NCBI GenBank assembly: GCA_032622095.1
Contig: CP136066.1
Coordinates: 93,765,319-93,829,318, forward strand
Reading direction: 5' to 3'
Length of the DNA stretch: 64,000 nucleotides
Origin: Siphonodentalium dalli
Taxonomy: Eukaryota; Mollusca; Scaphopoda; Gadilida; Siphonodentaliidae
In this document: piece by piece, positions 21,912-34,317 of the stretch
How positions within the stretch are numbered: the first letter of the stretch is position 1
Layout: each line of letters begins with the position of its first letter
The notes under the pieces: model-generated
Told to the model about the DNA's origin: nothing
The model's database searches: none
The model's input: the letters and a program-made list of their open reading frames with translations, nothing else
Position numbers and translations under genes: made by a program

Positions 21912-23240
21912 TTTTATGTTTACCCATAGTATGGTAAACACAGTGTCGTTGTCTGGATTGACCACTCGTCGTTAGTCCGTCCGTCCGTCCGTCTGTCTGT
22001 CTGTCTGTAGACACTTTAGATAACTCAAATATTTTCTATCTGATTGGAACCAAATTTTGTATATGAATTTCTCAGCACAAAAGACAGATCGAGTTCGAAT
22101 ATGGGTTTGATCAGACTATTTTTAACTGAGTTATGGCCAGTGTTCGCGCTGTCGGTAGCCAAATTAGCCAATGGCTAATCTTTTTCGAATTTGGCTAATG
22201 AAAATTTCATTTGGCTAAACTTTTGGCTAAACTTTTTTTTACCCCAAATAGAGACTAAAAGCATGAATTTTTGGCAAGTGGGTTTTTAATTCTGTGATGT
22301 GAACGATCTAGTCCGAAAACATCGTATACGTAAGTGGGAATATATCGCCGACTGTACAAAGGGAAACCCGATCGCGGACAGTACAAAGGGAAACCCGTCA
22401 CTCTGCACGAAACAGCAAAAAGTCATATCATTATTTTACATTTAATCCGCTAATCCCCCATTGTCTGTCTGGTCACTCACGGAGCTCCTGCACAATGCAT
22501 GTTTATGATGACATTGTATTTATGACGGCCAAGGTTAATGAGCACCAAGTGTAAGACAATAGCTTAATCAGCCAAATGTGAATCACGACAGATATTTTGT
22601 GGCTATTTTTCGTCAATACCGATACATTCAAAATAATATGCATGCGTTTATGACAGATTGTAATTTGATAATGGCGTGCGTAACAATATTAAGTTATTAG
22701 TTTCCAGATGTCAATTAGATATTTTCGCAAGGATAATTAATATTTAATGATTTAAAAGAAGAAAGTGGGGAAATGTCCGGTGGGGAAATGTCCGTATACC
22801 CAATCCCGGGTTACCCACCCCCCCCCCCCCCCCCCCCCCCCACCCCTCCAAATCACTCTTTCACATAAAGATTACTAAATTTTTAATAAATGACATACAT
22901 AAAAATATTTCTAGTTCATCAAAATTAGTTAAATTATTGTGTATTTTACCTGTGCCTGTTAGATTTGACGTTTTAGTCATTAATTATGAACCGACCATAA
23001 AACGATGATTTAATTTGGCCATAGTTTTTTTTAATTTGGCCAAAAAATATTTGGCTAAAGTTTTTTTCATTTGGCTAATGAAATTTTCATTTGGCTAAAC
23101 TTTTGGCTAAACTTTTTTTCGGTCCAGCGCGAACACTGGTTATGGCCCTTTTTCGAAAAAATATTCACTCTTAAAAAAAAAAAAAATTTAGATTGAATTC
23201 CTTGCTCAATTTAAAAAAAACAAAATAAACTAGAAATTTT
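21912..23240 (+). repeat. CGTTGTC element, copy 2, split by an inserted hAT-like element
   Basis: Left half 21912-22137 (TTTACCCATAGTATGG, GTCGTTGTCTGGATTGACCA, a short TCCG/TCTG array) and right half 23139-23240 (TTATGGCCCTTTTTCG and onward) rejoin across the 1001-bp insertion at 22138-23138. Confidence 0.75.
22138..23138. mobile_element. Non-autonomous hAT-like element, 1001 bp
   Basis: The ends are CAGTGTTCGCGCTG and the exact complement CAGCGCGAACACTG. The 8-bp target duplication GTTATGGC lies at 22130-22137 and 23139-23146. Both ends carry TTTGGCTAA-rich subterminal blocks that are direct rather than inverted. A run of 24 C lies at 22818-22841. There is no transposase. Confidence 0.9.
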
Positions 23241-23279
23241 AAACTTCCAATTGGAAGTTTGATACTTCCATATAATTAT

Positions 23280-23570
23280 CATATATATTCCAATCCAAAC
23301 CCCTTCTCAATCATTACCTTTCCCATAACCCAAACCTTAACCATAACCATACCTATCGGCATCCCATACTGTATCTTAAGGCGAAATGTTTTCATAAGCA
23401 TAACCGTGCTCTAGTCGTAACCATAACCACATCTACTATTCTAACTATGTATATAACAATAGCCAACCCTTACCCATCCTTTAGCCCTGACTATACTATT
23501 CACATCCCTGACATAATCCATAACACTAACCATAAAACTAACCCGAACACAAACCCTAAATATTTATCTA
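23280..23570 (+). repeat. Degenerate CCATAACC/CCCTAA-like simple sequence
   Basis: Loose repetition of CCATAACC, CTAACC and AACCCTAA across about 290 bp resembles a decayed telomere-like or hexamer-derived array. Units are too diverged to count. Confidence 0.45.
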
Positions 23571-24180
23571 ACGGTTACCTGGATCAAGTTACCCATGTGT
23601 CGATTTGTACTGAGATAAACCACACATATTCCATGAGACACCTCTGGGAAGCTACCAATTTCTCCATCCATTTATTCGAAGCTAAAGATAAACACTCTTT
23701 ATTGCTAATGATTAGTGCTACTTAAGTCATCTGAGATCCACGGCACCTGCCCCATGGCAATATCATGGTCAAGTTACCCATCTGTAGCAATTTCCCCACA
23801 ATCTTCCAAGCTGATAATAAGCGCTATTTGATGTGTATCTTTGTTGATATCATTTATTTGTCCCACCTCAAGTCATATGATGGCAAAGCACCTAACGGAT
23901 AGCATTTCCCTGGACAATTTAAACATGTGCACTAATTTTCAGCTCCGTGGGTCCGATCATAATAGGTATGTAATTAATTATGTTATTAAATTATTCATGA
24001 ATGCCAATTTAAATCATTTGACGTCAGCTGTACCTATCCGATGACACTCCATTTGAGAATTTACCATGTGTACCAATTTTCTTTTGCCATGATCCAACCG
24101 GTTGGTCGCCAATAGCCGGGCAGACAGACAAACGAACACACACACAATTGGGTTTTATTAGTATAAATACATAAGTGTGT

Positions 24181-24218
<38 letters not shown>

Positions 24219-26109
24219 ATTGGCAACGGGAATAAAGAACACGTGCGGGTTCTTTATACACGCATGTGTTTCTATCTTGTACCTATATTTCAAATAAAAG
24301 ACATGAGATGTTAAAAATTACATCTGCAATTGGATGGTATTTTCTCGTGAAAGATACAGAGAGTTATAGTCTGTCCAACACTGAAGTGCGAAATTTTAAA
24401 TCAATGCCGATCTGTAAATTGCCCGTGTCGGTTTATCAATTTGTCGGGTCAGTTATTTCAACGGCCAGTGGAAACACACCTGCTGGTGACAAATCATTAT
24501 TTAAAGCTAAGTGAGTAAAGGCCGATCCACACCTGGCGCGAGCGCGCGATTATAACGGCCGTGACTGACATCATGTATGCACTTTGTGTATGTATACACC
24601 TAGTTTATGAACTGAAGCGATCACAAACATGCCTGATATATAAAACCTGATGCACGATATAGTTCTCTACTTATAATGTTAATAGTTTTACTCGATCATG
24701 ATGGAGACAGAGTATAATAAAAGCCAAGCACCCTTCTGGTGGTAATATTATTACTTGATTATGACGGTGATAGTATATATAATAAACGTCCGTGTAACAT
24801 TCTATACTCGTTCGCTAAAAAAAACTTAGAATACTACCCTGCACATCCTCTCTTCGGTTTAGTTTTATCTGGATTGGCGAATTTGACCCCCCCCTCTCTA
24901 AGTCTCTGCGGAATTTGCATAAAGTCTGAACCCTCCCGAAGCGAGCTCTTCGTTGGGCAGGTTGCTTTGTGGTCAATCTTGGTGGGCAATCCGACAGTAT
25001 ACCGACGTACATGTCCCTGCATTAAAGATGGATTATCTCTTTAAATAACAAATTTGAAATAGTTGCATGGGTCTAAAATAATAACTATGAATTGAATAAC
25101 CCTGCCCGGAAAGGCTTCTATCAATTACTATCTATTTTATTTCGAATATTTTATTATGAAATGAGATGATTAATTGGGACACTTTATTTGTCTATTTTTA
25201 GAACAGACAATTCAAGCGATATTATATAAAGATAGGTAGCATTAGGTTGTTTTTATAGCTACGTACCGAACATCAAATATCCCAGATTGATTGATTGTAT
25301 TGTTTTGTTCCATAGTTATAAGCGATAAAGAGTATAATTAACGTGTATTTGTGATAAAATTACACAATAACATTTCTGATATATGTTAACAGTAACCACT
25401 ATTGTTCATTAACTAAACAACCACACCTTTTTTTAGCAGAAAATATTCGCAATCAAATCAATATTAATCGAAAGAAGCATTTCTGGACAGGAGTCTTCGA
25501 TTCATTTCTAATATTTTATACCCCGGTAACTATATAATACATGTTTACAAAGAGATAATCCACCTATAACATCCGTCCTTCATTCGCCCATTTTGATTTG
25601 GCAGGAAAAATATCGGATTGTTTTGTCCCAGCCATACATTGGTAATAGCTGGGACAAAACACTTTCAAGTGGAACATTTTCGGTCCGAATCACTCTTCTC
25701 ATCTGGAAAATGCAATAAATATTTGGCTCCTCTATTCGCCATGTTCCTCAATTAGAGAGAGAGAGAGGGGGGTGATTAATTTGTTCAATATTTTTCAACT
25801 GTAACTCAGTCAATTTAAAACCAATTACAAAATGTTCACGGCATCGATATCGGGGTGTCAGGTAGAACATGCATTCCATTAAAGTTTGGTCGCGATTGGA
25901 GAGAATTTGAACATTGAACACCCCTCCCCGTCAATATTATGATAACAGCCACTTTTTTATAAATGAAGATAATTTGTCCCGTTCCGCTACCTCAAAGCAT
26001 TCCGGTGATACTCTACAATAAATTGTCGACACATGTGAGAGGTCGGTTTAAGGGCCATAACTACATAAAGCAAGCAATGACAAATTCACGATGGCTTAAC
26101 ATAATGAAT
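23571..26109. other. Intron stretch with no supported gene; TA microsatellite inside
   Basis: The stretch holds a TA dinucleotide run at 24184-24215, a dispersed-repeat end (GATCCAACCGGTTGGTCGCC to about 24150), a small palindrome around TTTTGTCCCAGC..GCTGGGACAAAA (25620-25665) and a GA run at 25753-25768. Open frames here are short and unlike any family I know. Confidence 0.6.
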
Positions 26110-26309
26110 CTGTAACGCGCTCAATTGCCCATCCCCCCTTTGCGCTGCCCATATACACCGCTTCTGTATACGCGCCTGCTTCACGTTAATGGTAGTATAA
26201 TACTGTCCTTATTATACTACCATTAACGCGTAGGCGAGTATATAGAAGCGGCGTATATGGGCAGAGCAAAGGGGTGGGAACGAAGCTGAGCGCGTTACAG
26301 GCCCCTGTG
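26110..26309. mobile_element. Short foldback copy of the GGCCTGTAACGCG family
   Basis: A near-complete palindrome of about 200 bp: CTGTAACGCGCTCAATTGCC at the left pairs with GAGCGCGTTACAG..CCCTGTG at the right, and the centre pairs TTAATGGTAGTATAATA with its complement. It matches the ends of the foldback at 48357-49415 but lacks that element's internal 640 bp and its outer left bases. Confidence 0.8.
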
Positions 26310-27779
26310 CAATAGATATATACAAAATACTACATATATTCCTTACATCGCAACATGGCGACCACGTTGCTCAGCTTGTTAATGTTATGGCGAACTGGGT
26401 CACATATGTCGTCCAACAAATTACGCGTCTTGTTCTGACTGTAGTTTAGAGAGCGTCCTGCTTTATCCTTCTGCATAACGGGACAGTCCAATAATTCCTC
26501 ACATCTCTATGAAATCATTACATTCACCAGAATGTGATAAAAGCGAATATTTGGATAAATGGAGTTCTACTATACCCAAACTCTCGCATTGTAGAAATAT
26601 CACGGACATGTCACTTACGAATCAGTTAACTAATACTAAAGTTATCAATCAGAAACCATCTCAGACGGACGCACAGACAGACATGTTGATTACTATATTC
26701 CTCCTCCATCTATCGGGGACAATTAGATATATATATTGATGAACGGACGAACAAGCTGATTCATGTAGGCATATACAATTCCCACCCCACCCACAACTGA
26801 TTGCAGGGGTATAATAAGGTAAGAATTATAATATAAATGGTACCTGAACACTCCACATTAATGCACGTATAATCGGAAGATTAATGAGAATGCTTTAATG
26901 TCGTTCTCTTTAGCACTGCACATTTGCAGAATTCCAACATGGAAACACGACTCCAATTTGACGATTTCCCTATGTTGGATGTTACTAACTCCGAAAATAT
27001 CCGTCCCATTCTCACAAGACTTGTCCCACATGGGCAGATAAGTGGTTCAAACAAGCACATAACATGTACCGCGATCAATGAACGTTGAATCCGAAGAATA
27101 AAATGAATTTCACTGTATATTCAACAGTCACGATAAACAACAACACACAAAGCAATCCACATGGGGTATGAACGTAATCGAAAAGAAAAGAGCGTTCTCT
27201 GTAAGTACATTCCCTATATGGTGGGAATAATGAGCGTTTGTTTCACGTTTGCTTGTTGACAAGACTTATATGACGGCGCACGAACCTATCAGTGGTGTTT
27301 TATTTTGTGAAAGTATAAAGGGAGTCATTTCTAATTTGGCAGACATATACTAACGGAAAGAATTGAATGTCCATTTGCAATATCCTACGGTGTATAACAA
27401 TATACAAATTGTTATTACGAAAATGATGATGTTTGCATTTTTCTATGTGTTTATCGTTGTTATCGCAAATGAAATAATGGGATATACGTCGTCTTTACGT
27501 TAGTATAAGATTACATAGTATAACTAAGCCTTGTTTGATCCCATTAATGTAATTTTTGTATTTTGTTTGGTTGTATATGAGATGCAGTGCGTTGAATATG
27601 CGAAAGAAAATACAAAAGTGAAATGCACGCACGCAGTTAGTTCATGACACACTATACATGATAAAATGATAATTTAGCACACACCATGGGCTACAAAATT
27701 TACGAATCGGTGGGTTTATATTCAAATCCAAGTTATTTGGTTTATAACAGCTCTGATATGTACTCATACCAATATACCA
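26310..27779. other. Intron stretch, nothing recognised
   Basis: AT-rich sequence with one short CAGACGGACGCACAGACAG patch near 26660 that looks like a dispersed-repeat fragment. No exon, hairpin or terminal repeat stands out. Confidence 0.5.
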
Positions 27780-27930
27780 CTCTGGAAATGATTGTTGGAA
27801 TTCGATGGGAGTTCTGTCGGTTCCCACGTAGAGGAATGAGTCTGGCCCGCGAGACGGGTGTGTTCGAATCGGAGCTAGGTTCCATCCGCGGGAGGATGGG
27901 GTAGCAGGAGAGAGGGGAGTGACAAATTTT
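27780..27930 (+). repeat. Possible tRNA-derived SINE fragment
   Basis: GTGTTCGAATCGG at about 27858 matches a B box core (GTTCGAATC), preceded by a tRNA-arm-like CCCGCGAGACGGG. I cannot fold a convincing tRNA or find a clear A box, so this is a remnant at best. A 201-codon minus-strand frame (27642-28247) runs through it but resembles no known protein. Confidence 0.3.
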
Positions 27931-28299
27931 TGGTGTATATATAGAAAATATATATTATATATATAAGCGGAAATTTTGTGAAGAGCTCTTTTCACTTGAC
28001 TGAGGAAAAAATAATTTTCTAAGTCCAAAAGTTTAGGTTGAAATAATGAAGCCTTTTTCAAAAAGTTAAAACAAAATGAACGACTTTTCTGGTACAGGTT
28101 GATTTGGACCCTTTTGGACTCTGGTTTCCCCAAAAGTCGACTCTGTTTCGTGCGTAGCAAAACGAGAAATTTATCAATCAGTATTTGAATAAGACGGGAT
28201 GAAAGGTACAGCCGTGTCTTTGACACGGCTAGTTTGTTGAATGACACGTGAGCATGTACAACATTCGTTCATAGTTCGTGTATTATACTTTGAATAGAC

Positions 28300-31200
28300 A
28301 ATTTCTTTGTTAACAGTTTGTTAACGGGGTTAGGTTTGAGCGGACCTTTGTCAAAATTTCCTGGTTTGGTCTTCTGTCTATGTTTAATACGTTCAGTACA
28401 TAGTTTTCGAATATCTCTGGCCTCCATCGTCATAATACCGCAAGTACGTAATTGTTTTGAAGTACTAGAAATTCCCCATCGAATGACACCAAACACGTGA
28501 CGATCGGTTGAAGGAATTTAAATTCATAGTGCATTTTCTGTAAACTTGAACAAAAGGAAGGGGCCACAATTTCTACATTTGTCAACTGATTCATAAAATT
28601 CACTCACAATGACACTCAGTACATCATATAGATTCTTCACAACCATTTTGGTTCAAATCGGCGACAAAAAAAAAAAAGACCAATTTTGCCCCTCCCCTAG
28701 CCCAGAAAAATTTGAGCGGACCTTTGTCAAAATTTCCTGGTTTGGTCTTCTGTCTATGTTTAAGCACTTTCTACACATGGACTTTATTAGTACATTTTTC
28801 GATGTGTTATAACTTGGTCATTTCTCACCCGATTTACAAAATTTTGGCTGGGATCAGTGACAAGAAAAAAATTGACAAATTTTGCACCCCTCCCCAGGTC
28901 AACAAATTGTTTTCGGACCTTGGTGAAAATTTCCCCGATTCGGATTCGTACCCTTTCGTTAGTTAACACGATTACGAGTACCAAATTCAGCTGCTTGACT
29001 TCTTATAGGAGAAGATCTGGGCACAAACTTTTTCCAAAATTTTGGTTTAAGGGCCATAACTCTGGTAAGCAAGCTGGGACATAAACCTAAATGTCTCGAG
29101 TCGCTGTAGGTTGGCAAGGTGCATATATCTACCAAATTTCAATATTCTATCTTTTAAACTTTCAGAGATATAAGGGTTACAAAATATATTAAGAAGAAGA
29201 ATAAATAATAGTGAAAAATAAAAAATTGAATAACAATATACTTCCATATTAAAATATGGAAGTATAATAAGGGAATCGCGCGGAATTGATTGGAATGTTG
29301 ATAGTATGGTTTATTGACATTTCTGTGTTCAGTTGGAACGCTCTGGTGTGACCCCCACCCATGCCTCGAAATATGGTGACGCGGGTAGAATAGTCGTCAT
29401 ATATCGGCCAATTTTGTAGATATTGAGCTAATTTTTGCGTCATTGTGTTCGTATTTGTTGCCCCTTTAATATTTACCAGGGTTCTGGTGAGGTATTGTGG
29501 TGATATTTTACTATGTAGGCCAATATGTATGTTGTTCAGTTCATACTTTTCGAATATCTCTGGCCTCTATCGACATAATACGGCAAGTCGGTAATCTTTA
29601 GAAGTACTAGAAATTCCCCATCGAATGACACCAAGCACATGACGATTTATTGAAGGAATTTAAATTCATAGTGCATTTTCTGTAAACTTGGAAAAAGGAA
29701 GGGGCCACAATTTCGACATTTGTCAACCGATTCATAAAATTCACTCACGATGACACTCAGTGCATTTTATAGATACTTCACAACAATTTTGGTTCAAATC
29801 GGCGACAAAAAAAAATTGACAAATTTTGCCCCTCCCCTAGCCCAGAAAAAAATTGAGCAGACCTTTGTCAAAATGTCGTGGTTTGGTCTTCTGTCTATGT
29901 TTAAGACGCTCACATAGAGCAAATCCAGCTGTTGCGCTTCGTCTAAGAGAAGATCTGCGAACAAGCACTTTCTACACATGGACTTTATTAGTACATTTTT
30001 CGATGTGTTATAACTTGTCATTTCTCACCCGATTTACAAAATTCTTTCACGAGTAGCATCAGTACGTCGTATAGATACCCGACAGTAAAAATGGCTGGGA
30101 TCAGTGACAAGAAAAAAATTGACAAATTTTGCACCCCTCCCCAGGTCAACAAATTGTTTTCGGACCTTGGTGAAAATTTCCCCGATTCGTACCCTTTCGT
30201 TAGTTAACACGATTACGAGAACCAAATTCAGCTGCTTGACTCCTTATAGGAGAAGATCTGGGCACAAACTTTTTCCAAAATTTTGGTTTAAGGGCCATAA
30301 CCAGGGCTGGCGATCTAGAAAATCCAGGAGGGCTATTAATAGCCCTCCTAGATATGCCTAGGAGGGCTATAGCCCTCCTCAACTTTTAAAGTTATGATTT
30401 ATTTTATCTGAGTTACTACTGCCGTTAGTTTGTCTATTTTTGATGTTGTATAACTCCATTTAAATTAATTTTCTTCATGTGGAAACAAAGTGTCCACAGA
30501 GTTGTGAATGTCAAAATCCCCCACAGTAATTATGGTATGGTGAATATTTAACTATGTTTTATATGTTGTGATAATCTATATGTACAAGAAACAAAATGTA
30601 AGAGTATTTGTACTCAACAATTTGTCAGTCGGTGTCCAACCCATGCAACGGAATTGGGTGAGTTTGTTCACATTAAAAGCATTCTCCATGAAAGTGTAAT
30701 TTTACGTAAAATACACAATCAAGAACAATATTAAATCCAGTATATTTGCACTTGAATATTGACTGTTTTTTCTCTCAAAGTAATCCATATTCCATTGTCG
30801 ATCGCAGACTGCTGCTTGCAGCGGTCAAGTCGCTATCTATAGATTTACTGGGTGTTTGCAATTGGGGACATAGAAAATAGTTTCTGAACTTTAATAATTG
30901 AATAACAGTGTAAACTAGAATACGTGGATACATTTAGCTAATTATATTAAAATATTGTCAATCGAAGCGATAAAAGACGGCTGCAAGCTAAATACAATTT
31001 TCACTGATAGGAACCGGAAACGGAACGAAAGGTTGAACTTAATTGGGACAGTGACATTTGGTTCTCACTATCCACAAACATGTGCCATTTTATCCAGTGA
31101 AATATATTGTAAGCTCAATCTTATGAAGAGAAATTATTTATTTTGGTCATAAAATGTGTGAGAATCGATCAAAAGATCAGATTTACGAAACAGTTCGTTC

Positions 31201-32135
31201 CGGAATTTACTGATTCCGCTATAATTCCCATTTGACATTACCGTCAAGTCACGCATGCGCACAGTCCCCACACTGTACAATATAATTACGATTTCGATGC
31301 AGTATTTTACTCATTAAACACAATAAAATAACTAAATAATAAATGTCCTATCGTAGACGAGGCGGGCTATAAAAAGCCCGCCTTGGAAAATTCTAGGCGG
31401 GCTGTAGGCGGGCAGCCCGCCAGCCCGCCTTGAGATTTCCAGGCCTGCATAACTCTGGTAAGCAAGCTGGGACATAAACCTAAATTTCCCCGATTCGTAC
31501 CCTTTCGTTAGTTAACACGATTACGAGTACCAAATTCAGTTGCTTGACTTCTTATAGGAGAAGATCTGGGCACAAACTTTTTCCAAAATTTTGGTTTAAG
31601 GGCCATAACTCTGGTAAGCAAGCTGGGACATAAACCTAAATGTCTCGAGTCGCTGTAGGTTGGCAAGGTGCATATATCTACCAAATTTCAATATTCTATC
31701 TTTTAAACTTTCAGAGATATAAGGGTTACAAAATATATTAAGAAGAAGAATAAATAATAGTGAAAAATAAAAAATTGAATAACAATATACTTCCATATTA
31801 AAATATTGAAGTATAATAAGGGAATCGCGCGGAATTTATTGGAATGTCGATAGTATGGTTTATTGACATTTCTGTGTTCAGTTGGAACGCTCTGGTGTGA
31901 CCCCCACCCATGCCTCGAAATATGGTGACGCGGGTAGAATAGTCGTCATATATCGGCCAATTTTGTAGATATTGAGCAAGGTGCATATATCTACCAAATT
32001 TCAATATTCTATCTTTTAAACTTTCAGAGATATAAGGGTTACAAAATATATTAAGAAGAAGAATAAATAATAGTGAAAAATAAAAAATTGGATAACAATA
32101 TACTTCCATATTAAAATATGGAAGTATACTAAAAA
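28300..32135. repeat. Multi-copy block of ~1-kb diverged repeats (ATACTTCCATATTA family)
   Basis: Segments recur in order: TGAGCGGACCTTTGTCAAAA (28335, 28710, variant 29855), CAAATTTTGCACCCCTCCCC (28875, 30125), GGTTTAAGGGCCATAACTCT (29044, 31595) and CTACCAAATTTCAATATTC (29130, 31680, 31993). Three modules end in the palindrome ATACTTCCATATTAAAATAT (29240, 31786, 32100). The arrangement is partial tandem duplication with one copy split by the insertion at 30302-31447. Repeated minus-strand 66-codon frames are copies of the repeat, not genes. Confidence 0.75.
30302..31447. mobile_element. Non-autonomous hAT-like element with GC-rich hairpin ends
   Basis: The left end is CAGGGCTGGCGATC, the right end CCAGGCCTG. 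CATAAC flanks both sides (30296-30301, 31448-31453), and neighbouring copies show the empty site GGCCATAACTCTGG. Each end carries paired short hairpins: AGGAGGGCTATTAATAGCCC at the left, AGGCGGGCTATAAAAAGCCC at the right. The middle has no supported coding region. Only 6 bp of duplication is visible, so hAT is a likely rather than certain call. Confidence 0.75.
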
Positions 32136-32489
32136 AAATTTTTTTTTTAAATAATTAAACAAAAATGTTTGTTAAAGATTACAAATTTTTAAAAACTGAC
32201 ACCATTATAACTCTGCCAAGGGTACCCCAAGTCACCACACCAAATTTGTTTAAATCAGTCCAAAATCTTGTGTTATGTACTGGTAAATTTGTTTGGAGCG
32301 ACATTAAATCCAATTCACCAATTTCATCCCATGCCTTTGGACTACTTAGCTATTAATAAGGCTATATTATTTTCTGATGTCTCTTATGCCAATGTGCAGA
32401 TAATCTGATAAAGAAAGCTATGGTATCTAATTTAAAATAAAGATTCAACAATACACATCACATGATATTAACAGTAGACTTGAACATCT

Positions 32490-32693
32490 GCTGCCTTGCA
32501 CAGCTCAAGATATCACTCTACAGATGGTCTGAGGTCATTATAAATGTTATTGGTTTAATAGAGATGCCAGCTTTCAACATAAACAATTCCTGTGATTTGT
32601 TGACAGCTCTGCTATATAATTTATATTAATGGGTCAGCAGTGAGGTGGCTTATCTTGATCTATATTGTTGGTAGAATTTGATACATTATCATT
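32490..32693 (+). repeat. Segmental repeat, interrupted copy, left part
   Basis: It matches 18825-19030 (for example CTACAGATGGTCTGAGGTCA). It breaks at TTATCATT, where the 10.9-kb element begins, and resumes at 43642. Confidence 0.75.
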
Positions 32694-33734
32694 TAGACCG
32701 GCCCCCATATGAGGGTAGTGTCACACGAAAGGGTAGAAATTTTTACGCCAACTCCAATTATCCTTGCCCCATGGGGGTTCCAAAACACTGAGGTATCCAG
32801 GGCGGAGCAGGTGGAAAATATATTTTTTTGACCTTTTTGTTGTTTTTGACCTGCAAATTTCAGTATAATCAGGAAGACCAATAAAATAAGACAAATGTTA
32901 AACAAAATATACTTGGATATCATATACTTATTCCATCTGGGTTGCTTAACATTTATGATGTGCAAAAAGTTATATTATCCAACAATTTTTGTGAAAAATT
33001 CACAAAAATGCCAAAAAAATGCATAAATTGCAGTGCTTTTTCCAAAAAAAAATTCCAGAAGATTTTCTATAAAATTTTCATTTTTGGTATAAAGCTCTCA
33101 GTGGTGCATCACAATTTTCAGCATTATATACCTGATTTATTAATATCAACTTCACCAGCAATGATATCCAACAAGCCGAGATATTTCCAAAAACTGAACC
33201 CACCCCCCTAAAACTGATTTTCTGTCTGAAAATACCTGTCAAGTCAGAATAGCCCGTTTTCGTTCCATTTTGTTAACCAATTCAGAGTCTTATCATATAT
33301 CATGGAATTAAAATGTATCTGAGGAGGTTTATGTTATGTTAGAGTCTATTTTTTGTTTTTGGATTTTTTGTTTTTTGGGGTAAATTAACTAAAATTTTGA
33401 TTATTTTTAAGTGAAATTTTTTGGAAAATTTCCCATGACTTTATCAGTTTTACGGATACAGCCGCACAACATGCAACAAAATGAGCATAAATTGTTTCCC
33501 AATATCAGACATGAAATGCTATAATCATGTACCAGACCAGAATTAAGAAATAAAGTAAAACTTAACCCTACCCCAAAATAGTGTTCTCAATGCTTTCAAT
33601 TTTATGCTATTCTAAACTCGAAAGGTCGTTCATACTAGCTGATATAATTCATATCATAAATTGCAATAGTTCTGTCCACGGATTATGCAATCTCATCTTC
33701 ACTGTCAATTTCATCAAATGTGATGGTAACAGTC

Positions 33735-33960
33735 AATAGAATTTCTGTGCAACATCTTACAACTCAGGCTGCCTATCAGCCGTCCATCCATGAAGTGCTA
33801 CACCGGGAGTGCTTGATTTGGCAATGGTTGCAAATCTCCACTGTTTTTCTATCATGTTGGCTTGTTTTGATTGTAGAATTAAAGATTCCTCACATGGTGG
33901 AAGTACAGAAAGATCAAGTACCTTCTACTGATTCTCGAACTTCTGCTGGAACATTATCCG
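33735..33960 (-). pseudogene. Remnant of an uncharacterised high-copy coding family, left arm
   Basis: The minus strand reads a decayed frame with LPPCEESLILQSKQAN, then EKQWRFATIAKSSTPGVALH and ADRQPEL, with stops nearby. The pattern 'LPP-C/T-x-(D/E)-x-L-x-x-H..R-A-x-x-Q-x-x-x-W' is, from memory, that of uncharacterised repeat-associated proteins in invertebrate genomes. Its function is not known to me. Confidence 0.5.
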
Positions 33961-34317
33961 CCTAGCTTGATTCACTTTTCTCGAATGTTGAACATAAGGC
34001 ACATGCTAACTCCTCGAGTGTAGTAAGCGTGTCACTGTCCAAAACCCAATTCGTTCCTAAATAAGCCATGACTTCCATATATTTTGATTGTCTTTTCAGC
34101 GAAGGAATGTGAAGGAATGGAACCCAATAAGTACATTCTTCTGTATATTTGAAATCTCGATATCACTGACTTGAATCACCTGCCCATTAGCATCAAAATT
34201 GATGAACTATTATCAGGGGGAAATCATTTAACGTTTCCTCCATTGTGCATAAACGCCATCAAGATAGAGAACTCTCTGACATGACCTCTCTATCGATTAA
34301 TATATTGTTGAGTTATT

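Noticed and set aside
21877..21975. Extension of exon 6 to the stop at 21975
   Set aside because: The extension runs into the CGTTGTC dispersed repeat; a GTTAGT donor at 21877 joins in phase to the RRM exon.
23280..23570. Interstitial telomere
   Set aside because: The CCCTAA-like hexamers are too degenerate and mixed with CCATAACC to be called telomeric.
27642..28247. 201-codon minus-strand frame
   Set aside because: It crosses a possible SINE fragment and AT-rich repeat, has no recognisable domain and no splice context.
29047..32109. Repeated minus-strand 66-103-codon frames (MEVYCYSIF...)
   Set aside because: They are identical copies within the ATACTTCCATATTA repeat block; they multiply with the repeat and have AT-rich, non-conserved sequence.
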